A stretch of DNA of 40,901 bases from positions 1 to 40,901 of the forward strand of contig JBDSMH010000178.1 of NCBI GenBank assembly GCA_039915945.1, written 5' to 3'. The number at the start of each line of letters is the position of its first letter. Position 1 is the first letter of the stretch. The notes beneath the pieces were generated by a model. It ran no database searches and was not told where the DNA came from. It saw only the letters and a list, made by a program, of their open reading frames with translations. Shown here one piece after another: positions 31,039 through 38,433 of this stretch. A program made the translations under genes and the position numbers. This stretch comes from DATLFA01 sp039915945 (lineage in GTDB: Bacteria; Actinomycetota; Acidimicrobiia; Acidimicrobiales; WLNW01).

Positions 31039-31075
31039 CGAGCGGCCCGAGCGGCCCGAGCGGCCCAGAGCGGGG
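31039..31075 (-). repeat. 9-bp tandem repeat in a terminator-like position
   Basis: Three copies of CGAGCGGCC plus a degenerate fourth lie just after the SF2 helicase gene. On the minus strand CCCCG (31075-31071) can pair with CGGGG upstream of the epimerase, closing the repeats in a GC-rich hairpin, with no U-tract. The 14-mer GGGCCGCTCGGGCC inside the repeat also occurs at 11419-11432 and 32792-32805. Confidence 0.5.
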
Positions 31076-31085
31076 AATACGGCTG

Positions 31086-32732
31086 TCAACCCGTCGCGAT
31101 CCAGCGATCGGCCTCTTTCAGGCGCTTCTCCAATTGCGCGACCGTGGCTTCGGCGATCGATCGGATGCCGGCGCGCCGGTTCAACTCGCCGTTGATCCGC
31201 GCGTGATCCCAGCCGGTGAGCCGAGCGAGCTCGGTCACGCGCACGGTGTTGAAATCGCGTAGATCGCGTTTCTCGGATTCACGGGTGCGCATCTCGGCCA
31301 GCGCATCGAGCGGATCGGGTTGGCGACCGGGGAGGGGCGGAGGCGGCGGCAACACCACATCGAAGCCGGCAAAAGCGTCGGTGCCGATGTCGACATCTTC
31401 TGACGGGTCGATGCCATCGGTCGGTGCCGAAGCCGACCCGTCGTTCGACGTGCCACCGACAACCGTCGACGACAGCGCTTGGAACAACGACAGCTGTTCC
31501 TCGGCGCGCGGCTGTGCTCCCGCCGTGTCGAACCCTTCTTCCTCGGCGACGCGCCGTCGGGCTTCGATCGAATGCCGGCGCTCTTGCGCGAGCGTCAACG
31601 CGTGACCGCGCACACGCGGATCGTCCGGCAGGAAGAAATAGGCCTTCTGCGAACGCAGGCCCGGCGTCCACCGCGCGATACGACCAACCGCTTGGCGGAA
31701 GAACATCGCGGTCGCCGTCGTTGTGGCCAACACACCGACACGAAGGCGTGGGATGTCGACCCCTTCACTGATCATTCGCACCGCGACGATCCACGGGTCG
31801 TCGCTCTGCGCGAACTGCGCAATCACCGCCGATGCCTTTGGATCGTCCGACAATGCAACACGCGCGGTGATCTTGTGGTCGCGTTTGAGGATCTTGACGA
31901 CGGAGCGCGCATGCTCCTGATCGATCGCGATCACCAAACCGGCCGCGTTGGTATGAGTGCGACGGATGTCGATGAGGCGTTCGTGGGCCTTTGTCAGAAC
32001 CGCCGGCAGCCAGTCGCCGTCAGGGCTGAGTGCGGTGCGTAAGCGAGCGCCCCATTGGTCGCGGCGAAGGTCTTCGTCGAACGACGCCGCCATCTCTTCA
32101 CCGTCGCTCGAACGCCACTCCATGTGGCCGTCGAAGCGAGGAAAGAACACCGGCCGTACGACGCCGCCGTCGGCCAGCGCGTCGCCATAGCCATAGGAGT
32201 AGTCGGCCACTGCATCGCCGTAGTCGCCGAATGAATACGCCACGAATGGGATCGGATTGTCGTCGGTACGAAATGGTGTTCCGGACAACAACAAGCGGCA
32301 CTCGGCATCGCCGACGGCGGACCGGACGCCGTCGCCCCAACTTCGGTCGCTCGCCGCGTGGTGGACCTCGTCGAGGATGGCGATGCCGCCGTGTGCCAAT
32401 CGAGCGAGCGACTTCGCCGACGTCGATGCTTGGCTGTAGGTGACGATCACTCCGTGCATGTCTGCGGGCAGTCCCATGCGCCACTGCCAGTCGGCTTCGA
32501 GATGCAAGCCGAAGCGCGCCGCGGCGTGCGCCCACTGGTGTTTGAGATGCTGTGTCGGTACGACGACGACCACGGGACGTCGTTCGGTGCGCAAGTCCTG
32601 GCGCACCGCGGCAAGCGCGAACGTCGTCTTACCCGCGCCCGGGCACGCGACGGCGAGGAAGTCGGGCGACGTACGGGCGCGGAACGCTTCGAGTGCATCG
32701 CGTTGCCAGGGTCGTAGTGTGATCGCTCGCAC
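31086..32732 (-). CDS. SF2 DEAH-box helicase (XPB/RadD-like)
   Basis: 548-residue superfamily 2 helicase. Motif Q-like LRPWQRDAL (6-14), Walker A PGAGKTT (31-37), VVVPTQHLKHQW, DEVHH (121-125), SGTPFR, TNAAGLVIAIDQEHA, ISEGVDIPRLRVG (motif V) and FRQAVGRIARW (motif VI) are all present, so it should be an active ATPase on DNA or RNA. After about residue 400 comes a low-complexity acidic/proline-rich linker (VVLPPPPPLPG) and a C-terminal segment with a helix-turn-helix-like VTELARLTGWDHARINGEL. No nuclease domain was seen. GTG 32732 is chosen, 9 nt after a TATACC; the frame continues upstream only across the divergent gene. Cellular role unknown; perhaps repair. Confidence 0.88.
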   Translation of the reverse strand: MRAITLRPWQRDALEAFRARTSPDFLAVACPGAGKTTFALAAVRQDLRTERRPVVVVVPTQHLKHQWAHAAARFGLHLEADWQWRMGLPADMHGVIVTYSQASTSAKSLARLAHGGIAILDEVHHAASDRSWGDGVRSAVGDAECRLLLSGTPFRTDDNPIPFVAYSFGDYGDAVADYSYGYGDALADGGVVRPVFFPRFDGHMEWRSSDGEEMAASFDEDLRRDQWGARLRTALSPDGDWLPAVLTKAHERLIDIRRTHTNAAGLVIAIDQEHARSVVKILKRDHKITARVALSDDPKASAVIAQFAQSDDPWIVAVRMISEGVDIPRLRVGVLATTTATAMFFRQAVGRIARWTPGLRSQKAYFFLPDDPRVRGHALTLAQERRHSIEARRRVAEEEGFDTAGAQPRAEEQLSLFQALSSTVVGGTSNDGSASAPTDGIDPSEDVDIGTDAFAGFDVVLPPPPPLPGRQPDPLDALAEMRTRESEKRDLRDFNTVRVTELARLTGWDHARINGELNRRAGIRSIAEATVAQLEKRLKEADRWIATG

Positions 32733-32765
32733 GAGGGTCGGGGTATAGCGTCGTTCGCACTCCCT
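32733..32765. promoter_or_regulatory. 33-bp divergent start region with shared TATA-like element
   Basis: Only 33 bp separate the GTG of the helicase (32732) from the ATG at 32766. GGTATAGCG (32742-32750) offers a -10-like hexamer on both strands: TATAGC on plus and TATACC on minus. The helicase transcript would have almost no leader. -35 elements would fall inside the opposing genes. Confidence 0.4.
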
Positions 32766-33908
32766 ATGACAACACCAACCTCCCGCTCCCAGGGCCGCTC
32801 GGGCCCCACCTCCCGAACAGCCCTCGTGGTGGGCGGCACCGGCCCCACGGGGCCGTTCATCGTCAATGGTCTGCGCGCGCTCGGCTACGAGACGACGATC
32901 CTGCACACCGGTCGCCACGAGGTCGACGAGATCCCCGACGATGTCGAACACATCCACGCCTCACCCCACGACGCCGAAGCATTCGCCGCCGCGATCGGCT
33001 CGAGAGAGTTCGACGTCACACTTGCGATGTATGGCCGCCTTCGCGCGATCGCCGAGATCATGGTCGACAAGACAGGACAATTCATTTCGATCGGTGGCGT
33101 ACCTGCATATCGCGGCTACATGGATCCCGATCTGTGGAGCCCGCCGGGACTACCGCTGCCGACACGCGAAGATGCGCCGCTCGCCGACGACAGTGCCGAC
33201 GGCAAGAGCTATCGCGTGGCGCGCACCGAGAGCATCATGTTCGAGCTCCATCCGCAGGCCACGCACTTTCGCTATCCCATCGTGTACGGCCCGCGCCAAC
33301 CTGCGCCACGCGAGTGGTCGATCGTGCGCCGCATCCTCGATCAACGACGGCACATCGTCGTCGCTGACGGAGGACTGACGTTGTTGTCGTGCGGTTACGT
33401 CGAAAACCTCGCGCATGCTGTGCTGCTCGCCGTCGGCCATCCGGCTGCGACCGGCCAATGCTTCAACGTTGCCGATGACGAGTGCCTGACGCTCACGCAA
33501 GTGATCGAGGTCGTGGCGCGCGAACTCGACCACGAGCTCGAAGTCGTCTCGATGCCGTGGGAGATCGCGCTCCCCGCTCGACCCCTCGTCGCGCAGCATC
33601 GACCGACACATCGAGTGCTCGATACCTCGTCACTGCGCCAACGACTCGGCTATCGCGACATCGTGCCTGCGCGGCTCGCCCTCGCGCGCACTGCTCGGTG
33701 GTTGGCACAGCATCCGCCCGAGCCCGGGGGCGTCGAGGAGATGGTGCTCGACGATCCCTTCGACTACGACGCCGAGGATCAGCTGATCGGTGCGTGGAAG
33801 AGCGCGCTGTCGGCGCTACCGTCGGTCGAGTGGCGCCACACTCCGGGGTTCGGCCTCACGTACAGCGGGCCGGGCGCATCGAGAGTTCGCTCCGATACGC
33901 GGATCTGA
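32766..33908 (+). CDS. NAD-dependent epimerase/dehydratase-like protein with atypical active site
   Basis: 380-residue extended-SDR-like protein. The N-terminal cofactor motif VVGGTGPTGPFIV (GxxGxxG type) follows a 17-residue tail. SIGGVPAYRGYM occupies the Ser position. The usual YxxxK appears as YRVAR (GKSYRVARTE), with Arg in place of the catalytic Lys; FRYPIVYGPRQPAPREW and CFNVADDECLTLTQVIE follow as in the family. The C-terminal 70 residues are acidic and not recognised. It may be a reduced-activity dehydrogenase or a cofactor-binding regulator. It leads the run epimerase - SF1 helicase - amidotransferase with a 10-bp gap to the helicase. Confidence 0.8.
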   Translation: MTTPTSRSQGRSGPTSRTALVVGGTGPTGPFIVNGLRALGYETTILHTGRHEVDEIPDDVEHIHASPHDAEAFAAAIGSREFDVTLAMYGRLRAIAEIMVDKTGQFISIGGVPAYRGYMDPDLWSPPGLPLPTREDAPLADDSADGKSYRVARTESIMFELHPQATHFRYPIVYGPRQPAPREWSIVRRILDQRRHIVVADGGLTLLSCGYVENLAHAVLLAVGHPAATGQCFNVADDECLTLTQVIEVVARELDHELEVVSMPWEIALPARPLVAQHRPTHRVLDTSSLRQRLGYRDIVPARLALARTARWLAQHPPEPGGVEEMVLDDPFDYDAEDQLIGAWKSALSALPSVEWRHTPGFGLTYSGPGASRVRSDTRI

Positions 33909-33918
33909 GCCGCAACCC

Positions 33919-36900
33919 GTGACGTCACCTATCGACAACAGTCGGCGCAGTTCGGTCGAAGCAGCAGTGACCGCGTGGATGAGCCAGCTCGTCGACCTCG
34001 GCGCATCCAACCGATTGCTCTACTACCGCACGCTCAACGTCGGCACGCTCGACCTCGATCGCGCGACCGTGCCGGCGATCGAAGCGCTGCGGCAAGGTTC
34101 ACGGGTCAACCTGAGCGACCTCTTCCCCGCCGCCGAGTTGCGGGCAGACGCTGCCCGGCGGATGCGGGCAATCAACGCAAAGGCCGTCGAGAACCTCGAA
34201 GAACGGGGCCTGCGCACGCTCTACCTGGCCTGGGGAATGGCCACGTGGACGCCGATAGGCACCGCGGCAACGCCGGCGGCACCCGTACTGCTCTTCCCGC
34301 TGCGCGCCACGCGCAAGGGAACCGCGGGCGAAGAATTCGAGTTCTCCGTCGCTGGTGAGGCGCAGCTCAATCCCACACTCATCCAGTTGTTGCAGAGCCG
34401 TCATGGCCTCACGATCGCCGCCGATGACATCGTCGACCACGCGACACCCGACGGGTCGATCGAACCCGACGCGATGTTGATCTTCAACGAGATGACGCAC
34501 ATCTGCGCGCCCCTCGCCGGGTTCGCGATTGCGCCTCGCAACGTCATCGGCAATTTCAGCTTCGCGAAATTACCCATGGTCAACGATCTCAACGCCCATC
34601 GCGCCCAGTGCGCCGAGCACGACCTCATCGCGTCGATCGCCGGGGACGTCGGTGCCCGCAAACAGCTGGCCGCACGCGTGTCGACGGTGCCCGACGACCT
34701 GCCCGACGTGATCGCCCCCGACGACGAACACCTCGTGTTGCCCGCAGACGCCTCGCAAAGCCACGTGATCAACCGTGTGCTCAACGGCGAGAGCATCACC
34801 ATTCAGGGGCCGCCGGGCACGGGCAAGTCGCAGACCATTGCGAATCTCATCACGTCGTTGGTCGCGCAAGGCAAGCGAGTGCTGTTCGTCGCCGAAAAGC
34901 GGGCGGCAATCGAAGCAGTCGTCAAACGCCTACACCAAGTTGGCCTCGATGACATCGTGCTCGATCTCCATAGCGTCCCGAGGACGAAGGCCGCATTTGC
35001 CCGCGCGCTCGCTGAACCACTGCAGCCGGCGGCGGTTGCCGACGGCACCGATCCTTCCGCCCGTCAGCAATTGATCGACACCCGCAAGGCGCTGCACGAC
35101 TACGCGCACACGATGCATTCGATACGCGAGCCGTTCGGGTTGACCCTCTACGACCTGCAAGCCGAGATGTTCGCCTTCCCGGCCGAGGTACAGAACCCGC
35201 ATGTGTTGCCGCGTAGCACGACCCAACGCTTCGGCCGTGAGGACTACCACACCGTCGCCACCGGTGTCCGCGAGTATGCGGCCCTCGCAATGGCCGGTGG
35301 CGAACAGTCGCCTTGGGCCCGCGCCACGCTCTCGTCGAACGACGAAGCGAGTGTCGCGCTCGACCATGCGCACGCACTGTGCGACGATCAATGCGCATCC
35401 GTCGACGCCGCCTTGCGCAACCTCGCCGCGACGCTCGGCATCACCGTTCCCGCCGCCTTCTCGGGCTGGCAGCCGGTGCTCACACTGATCAACGAAGTGC
35501 AACGGGTGCTGTCCGCGTTCAACCCCACCGTGTTCGACGACAGCGCCGATCTCGAATCACTTTGCGGTGTGCTCACTCGATCAGAGCAACGCGGAACAAT
35601 GGCGTCGTTCACCCGCAGCCTGTCCGGCAAATACCGCGGTACCCGGCGTCGCGCGCGCGGCATGCTGCGCGAAGGCGTCGCACTGGACGACGTGCAGCTC
35701 TACCGCGGCATCGCAACCGCGCGTGACGCGCGTGCGCAATGGCGCACGATGGCCGAGCCGGGCCATCCGCCGCGAGCGGTAGCGGGCTTCGAACAGCTCA
35801 CCGCGGCCTACCAGACGTTGTTGGTGCGGCTGTTGGCCCTCGACGCGATGCTGCCGCAGTCAGGCCTCGCTTCGTTGGACACCGCACCGTTGCGGGCGGC
35901 CGCGACCGAGCTCGCGGGCGACGCGATCGGTGTCTACCGGCAACCGAGATTGCGCACGCTCGAGCGACAGATCGACGAGTATCAGCTCGCTCCCGTGCTG
36001 CAGTTCGGCAGAGAGCACCAGCTCAGCCCGGACCAACTCGTCGACACCATCCGGTTCACGTGGTTGCGTTCGGTCTACAGCATGCTGGCACCCGAGCTCG
36101 CGTCGTTCGACGGTGCGCTGCACGATCGGCGACGCGCCGACTACTGCGAACTCGACGCGCGCCACATGGTCGGGGCCACTGCGCGCGTGCGGCGCGCCGT
36201 GCAGCACAACATTGCTTCGCTGCGGCAGATGTTCCCCGAACAGGTGCAACTCGTCGAGGCCCAAGCGGCCCGCACACGCGGTCACCTGCCGTCGCGCGAG
36301 CTGATCGCACGCGCGCCCGATGTCGTCACTCGTACGCGGCCGTGCTGGACGATGAGCCCACTGCTCGTGGCGCAGTTGTTGCCGCCACAATGCTTCGACG
36401 TCGTCATCTTCGACGAAGCCAGCCAGATCCTTCCGGCCGACGCCGTGCCGGCCTTGTTGCGTGCACCACAAGCCGTCATCGCCGGCGACAGTGAGCAGTT
36501 GCCCCCGACGACGTTCTTCGCCACGGACACCGAGGCCGACATCGAAACCGACGAGATGGCCAACGCCATCGCGCTGACGAGCGGCCTCGAAAGTGTGCTC
36601 GACGTGGCCAGCGCGCTACTGGCTCCGGGCTTCCTGCGTTGGCACTACCGCAGCCTCGACGAACGCCTCGTCGGCTTCTCGAACGCCCGCTTCTACGAGA
36701 ACACGTTGACCACGTTCCCGAGCCCGATGGTGCTGGGCGCCGCGACGACACTTCCACCGTGCCTGGTGCACATCGTGGTCGACAGCGAGCTCGACGCAGC
36801 CGAGAGTGCGACCGACGAAGTCGGCCGGGTGGTCGAGCTCGTGCTCGAACACGCGCGCACCCGACCGCAGGAGACACTCGGGGTGATAGCGATGGGCGTC

Positions 36901-37635
36901 GTGCATGCCGAGCGCATCACCGAGGCGTTGCGCAAAGCCCGCGCCAAGGCTCCCGATGGCGACGATCTCGAGCCCTTCTTCGACGACGACGCCGAGGAGC
37001 GGTTCTTCGTCAAGAACCTCGAACGGGTGCAAGGCGACGAGCGCGACGCGATCGTGTTTTCGATCGGCTATGCGAAGAGCGCCAACGGTCGGCTCTCACA
37101 CAACTTCGGGCCCCTCAACCAAAGTGGGGGCGAACGGCGCCTCAACGTCGCGATCACGCGGGCACGGCGGCGCATGACGCTGGTGAGTTCATTCGTGACA
37201 ACCGATATCGACCTCAGCCGCACCAATGCGAAGGGCGTGGCACTTCTGCGGGACTACATGGTCTATGCCGATTCGAGCGGCGGCGCGGCAGCGCGCGGCG
37301 CGAGCGGCGTCGCGCTCGATCCGTTCCTCGAGCACGTCCGCGGCTGGATGGCTGCGCTCAGCCTCCCCGTGACGCCGATGGTCGGGCAGTCGACCTACCG
37401 GCTTGACTTCGCGCTGGCCCATCCCACCGACGGCTCCCGCGGGCTGGCGGTCGAATGCGACGCGCACACCTACAGCGAGGCCCGCACGACCCGCGATCGA
37501 GATCGGCTGCGGCCCGAGGCGTTGCAGCGTCTCGGGTGGGATGTGCACCGCGTGTGGTCCGCCCAGTGGTATCGCGATCCGCAATCCGAGGCGCAGCGAA
37601 TTCGCGATGCCTGGCGTGCCATGACCGCGCAATGA
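33919..37635 (+). CDS. DUF4011 SF1 helicase (Upf1-like, COG1112) fused to Vsr/DUF559-like nuclease
   Basis: 1238-residue protein from GTG 33919; the frame is open upstream only inside the previous gene. An N-terminal DUF4011-like region starts WMSQLVDLGASNRLLYYRT. The SF1 helicase core follows: Walker A GPPGTGKS (297-304), VLFVAEKRAAIEAV (motif Ia), FDEASQ (about 831-836), GDSEQLPPT (motif III), FLRWHYRSLDERL (motif IV), VQGDERDAIVFSIGYA and LNVAITRARRRM (motif VI, about 1075). The last 90 residues form a Vsr/DUF559 (MTES_1575)-like endonuclease fold: YRLDFALAHP, GLAVECDAHTY, RDRDRLRPEALQRLGW, HRVWSAQWYRDP. Helicase-nuclease fusions of this class occur in anti-phage systems (for example Mokosh uses a COG1112 helicase with a PLD nuclease). 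The specific role here is unknown. Confidence 0.88.
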   Translation: MTSPIDNSRRSSVEAAVTAWMSQLVDLGASNRLLYYRTLNVGTLDLDRATVPAIEALRQGSRVNLSDLFPAAELRADAARRMRAINAKAVENLEERGLRTLYLAWGMATWTPIGTAATPAAPVLLFPLRATRKGTAGEEFEFSVAGEAQLNPTLIQLLQSRHGLTIAADDIVDHATPDGSIEPDAMLIFNEMTHICAPLAGFAIAPRNVIGNFSFAKLPMVNDLNAHRAQCAEHDLIASIAGDVGARKQLAARVSTVPDDLPDVIAPDDEHLVLPADASQSHVINRVLNGESITIQGPPGTGKSQTIANLITSLVAQGKRVLFVAEKRAAIEAVVKRLHQVGLDDIVLDLHSVPRTKAAFARALAEPLQPAAVADGTDPSARQQLIDTRKALHDYAHTMHSIREPFGLTLYDLQAEMFAFPAEVQNPHVLPRSTTQRFGREDYHTVATGVREYAALAMAGGEQSPWARATLSSNDEASVALDHAHALCDDQCASVDAALRNLAATLGITVPAAFSGWQPVLTLINEVQRVLSAFNPTVFDDSADLESLCGVLTRSEQRGTMASFTRSLSGKYRGTRRRARGMLREGVALDDVQLYRGIATARDARAQWRTMAEPGHPPRAVAGFEQLTAAYQTLLVRLLALDAMLPQSGLASLDTAPLRAAATELAGDAIGVYRQPRLRTLERQIDEYQLAPVLQFGREHQLSPDQLVDTIRFTWLRSVYSMLAPELASFDGALHDRRRADYCELDARHMVGATARVRRAVQHNIASLRQMFPEQVQLVEAQAARTRGHLPSRELIARAPDVVTRTRPCWTMSPLLVAQLLPPQCFDVVIFDEASQILPADAVPALLRAPQAVIAGDSEQLPPTTFFATDTEADIETDEMANAIALTSGLESVLDVASALLAPGFLRWHYRSLDERLVGFSNARFYENTLTTFPSPMVLGAATTLPPCLVHIVVDSELDAAESATDEVGRVVELVLEHARTRPQETLGVIAMGVVHAERITEALRKARAKAPDGDDLEPFFDDDAEERFFVKNLERVQGDERDAIVFSIGYAKSANGRLSHNFGPLNQSGGERRLNVAITRARRRMTLVSSFVTTDIDLSRTNAKGVALLRDYMVYADSSGGAAARGASGVALDPFLEHVRGWMAALSLPVTPMVGQSTYRLDFALAHPTDGSRGLAVECDAHTYSEARTTRDRDRLRPEALQRLGWDVHRVWSAQWYRDPQSEAQRIRDAWRAMTAQ

Positions 37636-38342
37636 TCGCGGCACGCGCACTGGTGATGTGCCACAGCGTCCATGAAGGCGCCGGGCGGGTAGGACAACGC
37701 TTGCACGAGCGGGGCTACGAGGTCGACCCGTTCATCGTCGTGTCCGATCCGGCGACGCCCGTTTCCCACGTTCCCTTTCCCGAGCATGGGGGCTACGACC
37801 TCATCGCGACGATGGGTGCACCTTGGTCGGTGTACGACACGGATGCGATCGGCACGTGGATCGATCGTGAATTGGCCTTGCTGCGCGACGCGCACGCGGC
37901 CGGCGTCCCGATACTCGGCGTGTGCTTCGGCGCGCAGGCCCTGGCCACTGCGCTCGGTGGCACGGTCGCGCGTGCGCCCCGACCCGAGATCGGCTGGCAC
38001 TACATCGAGACCGACGCACCGTGGATCAGTCCCGGCCCGTGGTTTCAGTGGCACAGCGACCGCTTCACGGTGCCTGTGGGCGCGACCGAACTTGCCCGAT
38101 CGGCAGTCGCGCCACAGGCGTTTCGCCACGGGCGCTCGCTGGGCGTCCAGTTCCATCCCGAAGTCGACCGCGAAATCGTGAGCGATTGGCTCGACGGCCG
38201 CCACCGCAGCGACGACGAATTCGCCGCGGCCGACGCCGATCCGGTCGAGATCTCGGTCCGCGCCGCGGTCATGGTGGAGTCGTCGCTGCCCGCCGCTGAC
38301 GTACTGGTCGACGGTTTCCTCGATTTCATCGCGTCGGGCTAA
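37632..38342 (+). CDS. Class I glutamine amidotransferase-like protein
   Basis: 236-residue GATase1 domain protein, related to GMP-synthase-type amidotransferases. Catalytic triad positions are present: nucleophile C98 in ILGVCFGAQALA, and H175/E177 in VQFHPEVD. QWHSDRFTVP is the segment typical of stand-alone GuaA-like GATases. These enzymes hydrolyse glutamine and deliver ammonia to a partner, or act as peptidases on gamma-glutamyl compounds. No synthase partner is adjacent. Its ATG overlaps the TGA of the SF1 helicase-nuclease (ATGA), so it is translationally coupled to that gene. Confidence 0.88.
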   Translation: MIAARALVMCHSVHEGAGRVGQRLHERGYEVDPFIVVSDPATPVSHVPFPEHGGYDLIATMGAPWSVYDTDAIGTWIDRELALLRDAHAAGVPILGVCFGAQALATALGGTVARAPRPEIGWHYIETDAPWISPGPWFQWHSDRFTVPVGATELARSAVAPQAFRHGRSLGVQFHPEVDREIVSDWLDGRHRSDDEFAAADADPVEISVRAAVMVESSLPAADVLVDGFLDFIASG

Positions 38343-38356
38343 TGGCCTAGGCCATT
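38341..38356. promoter_or_regulatory. 16-bp perfect palindrome at the amidotransferase stop codon
   Basis: AATGGCCTAGGCCATT overlaps the last two bases of the TAA stop. It could serve as a hairpin for transcript end or as an operator; there is no strong U-tract (TTTG follows). Confidence 0.35.
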
Positions 38357-38394
38357 TGCCTGCTCAAGCCCACGGCTGTGGCGCCGATCTTTAG

Positions 38395-38411
38395 GTCGAG
38401 CCGTTCTCGAC
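38395..38411. promoter_or_regulatory. Inverted repeat upstream of the GGDEF-EAL gene
   Basis: GTCGAG-CCGTT-CTCGAC, perfect 6-bp arms, 22 bp before the ATG at 38434. Position suits an operator or a 5'-leader hairpin. No known regulator motif is recognised. Confidence 0.35.
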
Positions 38412-38433
38412 GGCACAGTCGGGTTCTGAGTTG

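Noticed and set aside
31039..31075. CRISPR-like array
   Set aside because: The repeats are 9 bp and contiguous with no spacers; no cas genes nearby.
31086..32957. 623-residue version of the SF2 helicase
   Set aside because: The extra N-terminus is antisense to the divergent epimerase gene; motif Q starts six residues after GTG 32732.
33790..37635. 1281-residue version of the SF1 helicase
   Set aside because: The first 43 residues are an out-of-frame reading of the preceding gene's end; GTG 33919 follows that gene by 10 bp.
31086..38342. A known named defence system (BREX, DISARM, Druantia, Zorya)
   Set aside because: The required partner genes (methylases, PglZ, phospholipase-D helicase partners, motor proteins) are not in the window; only a general defence-like possibility is kept.
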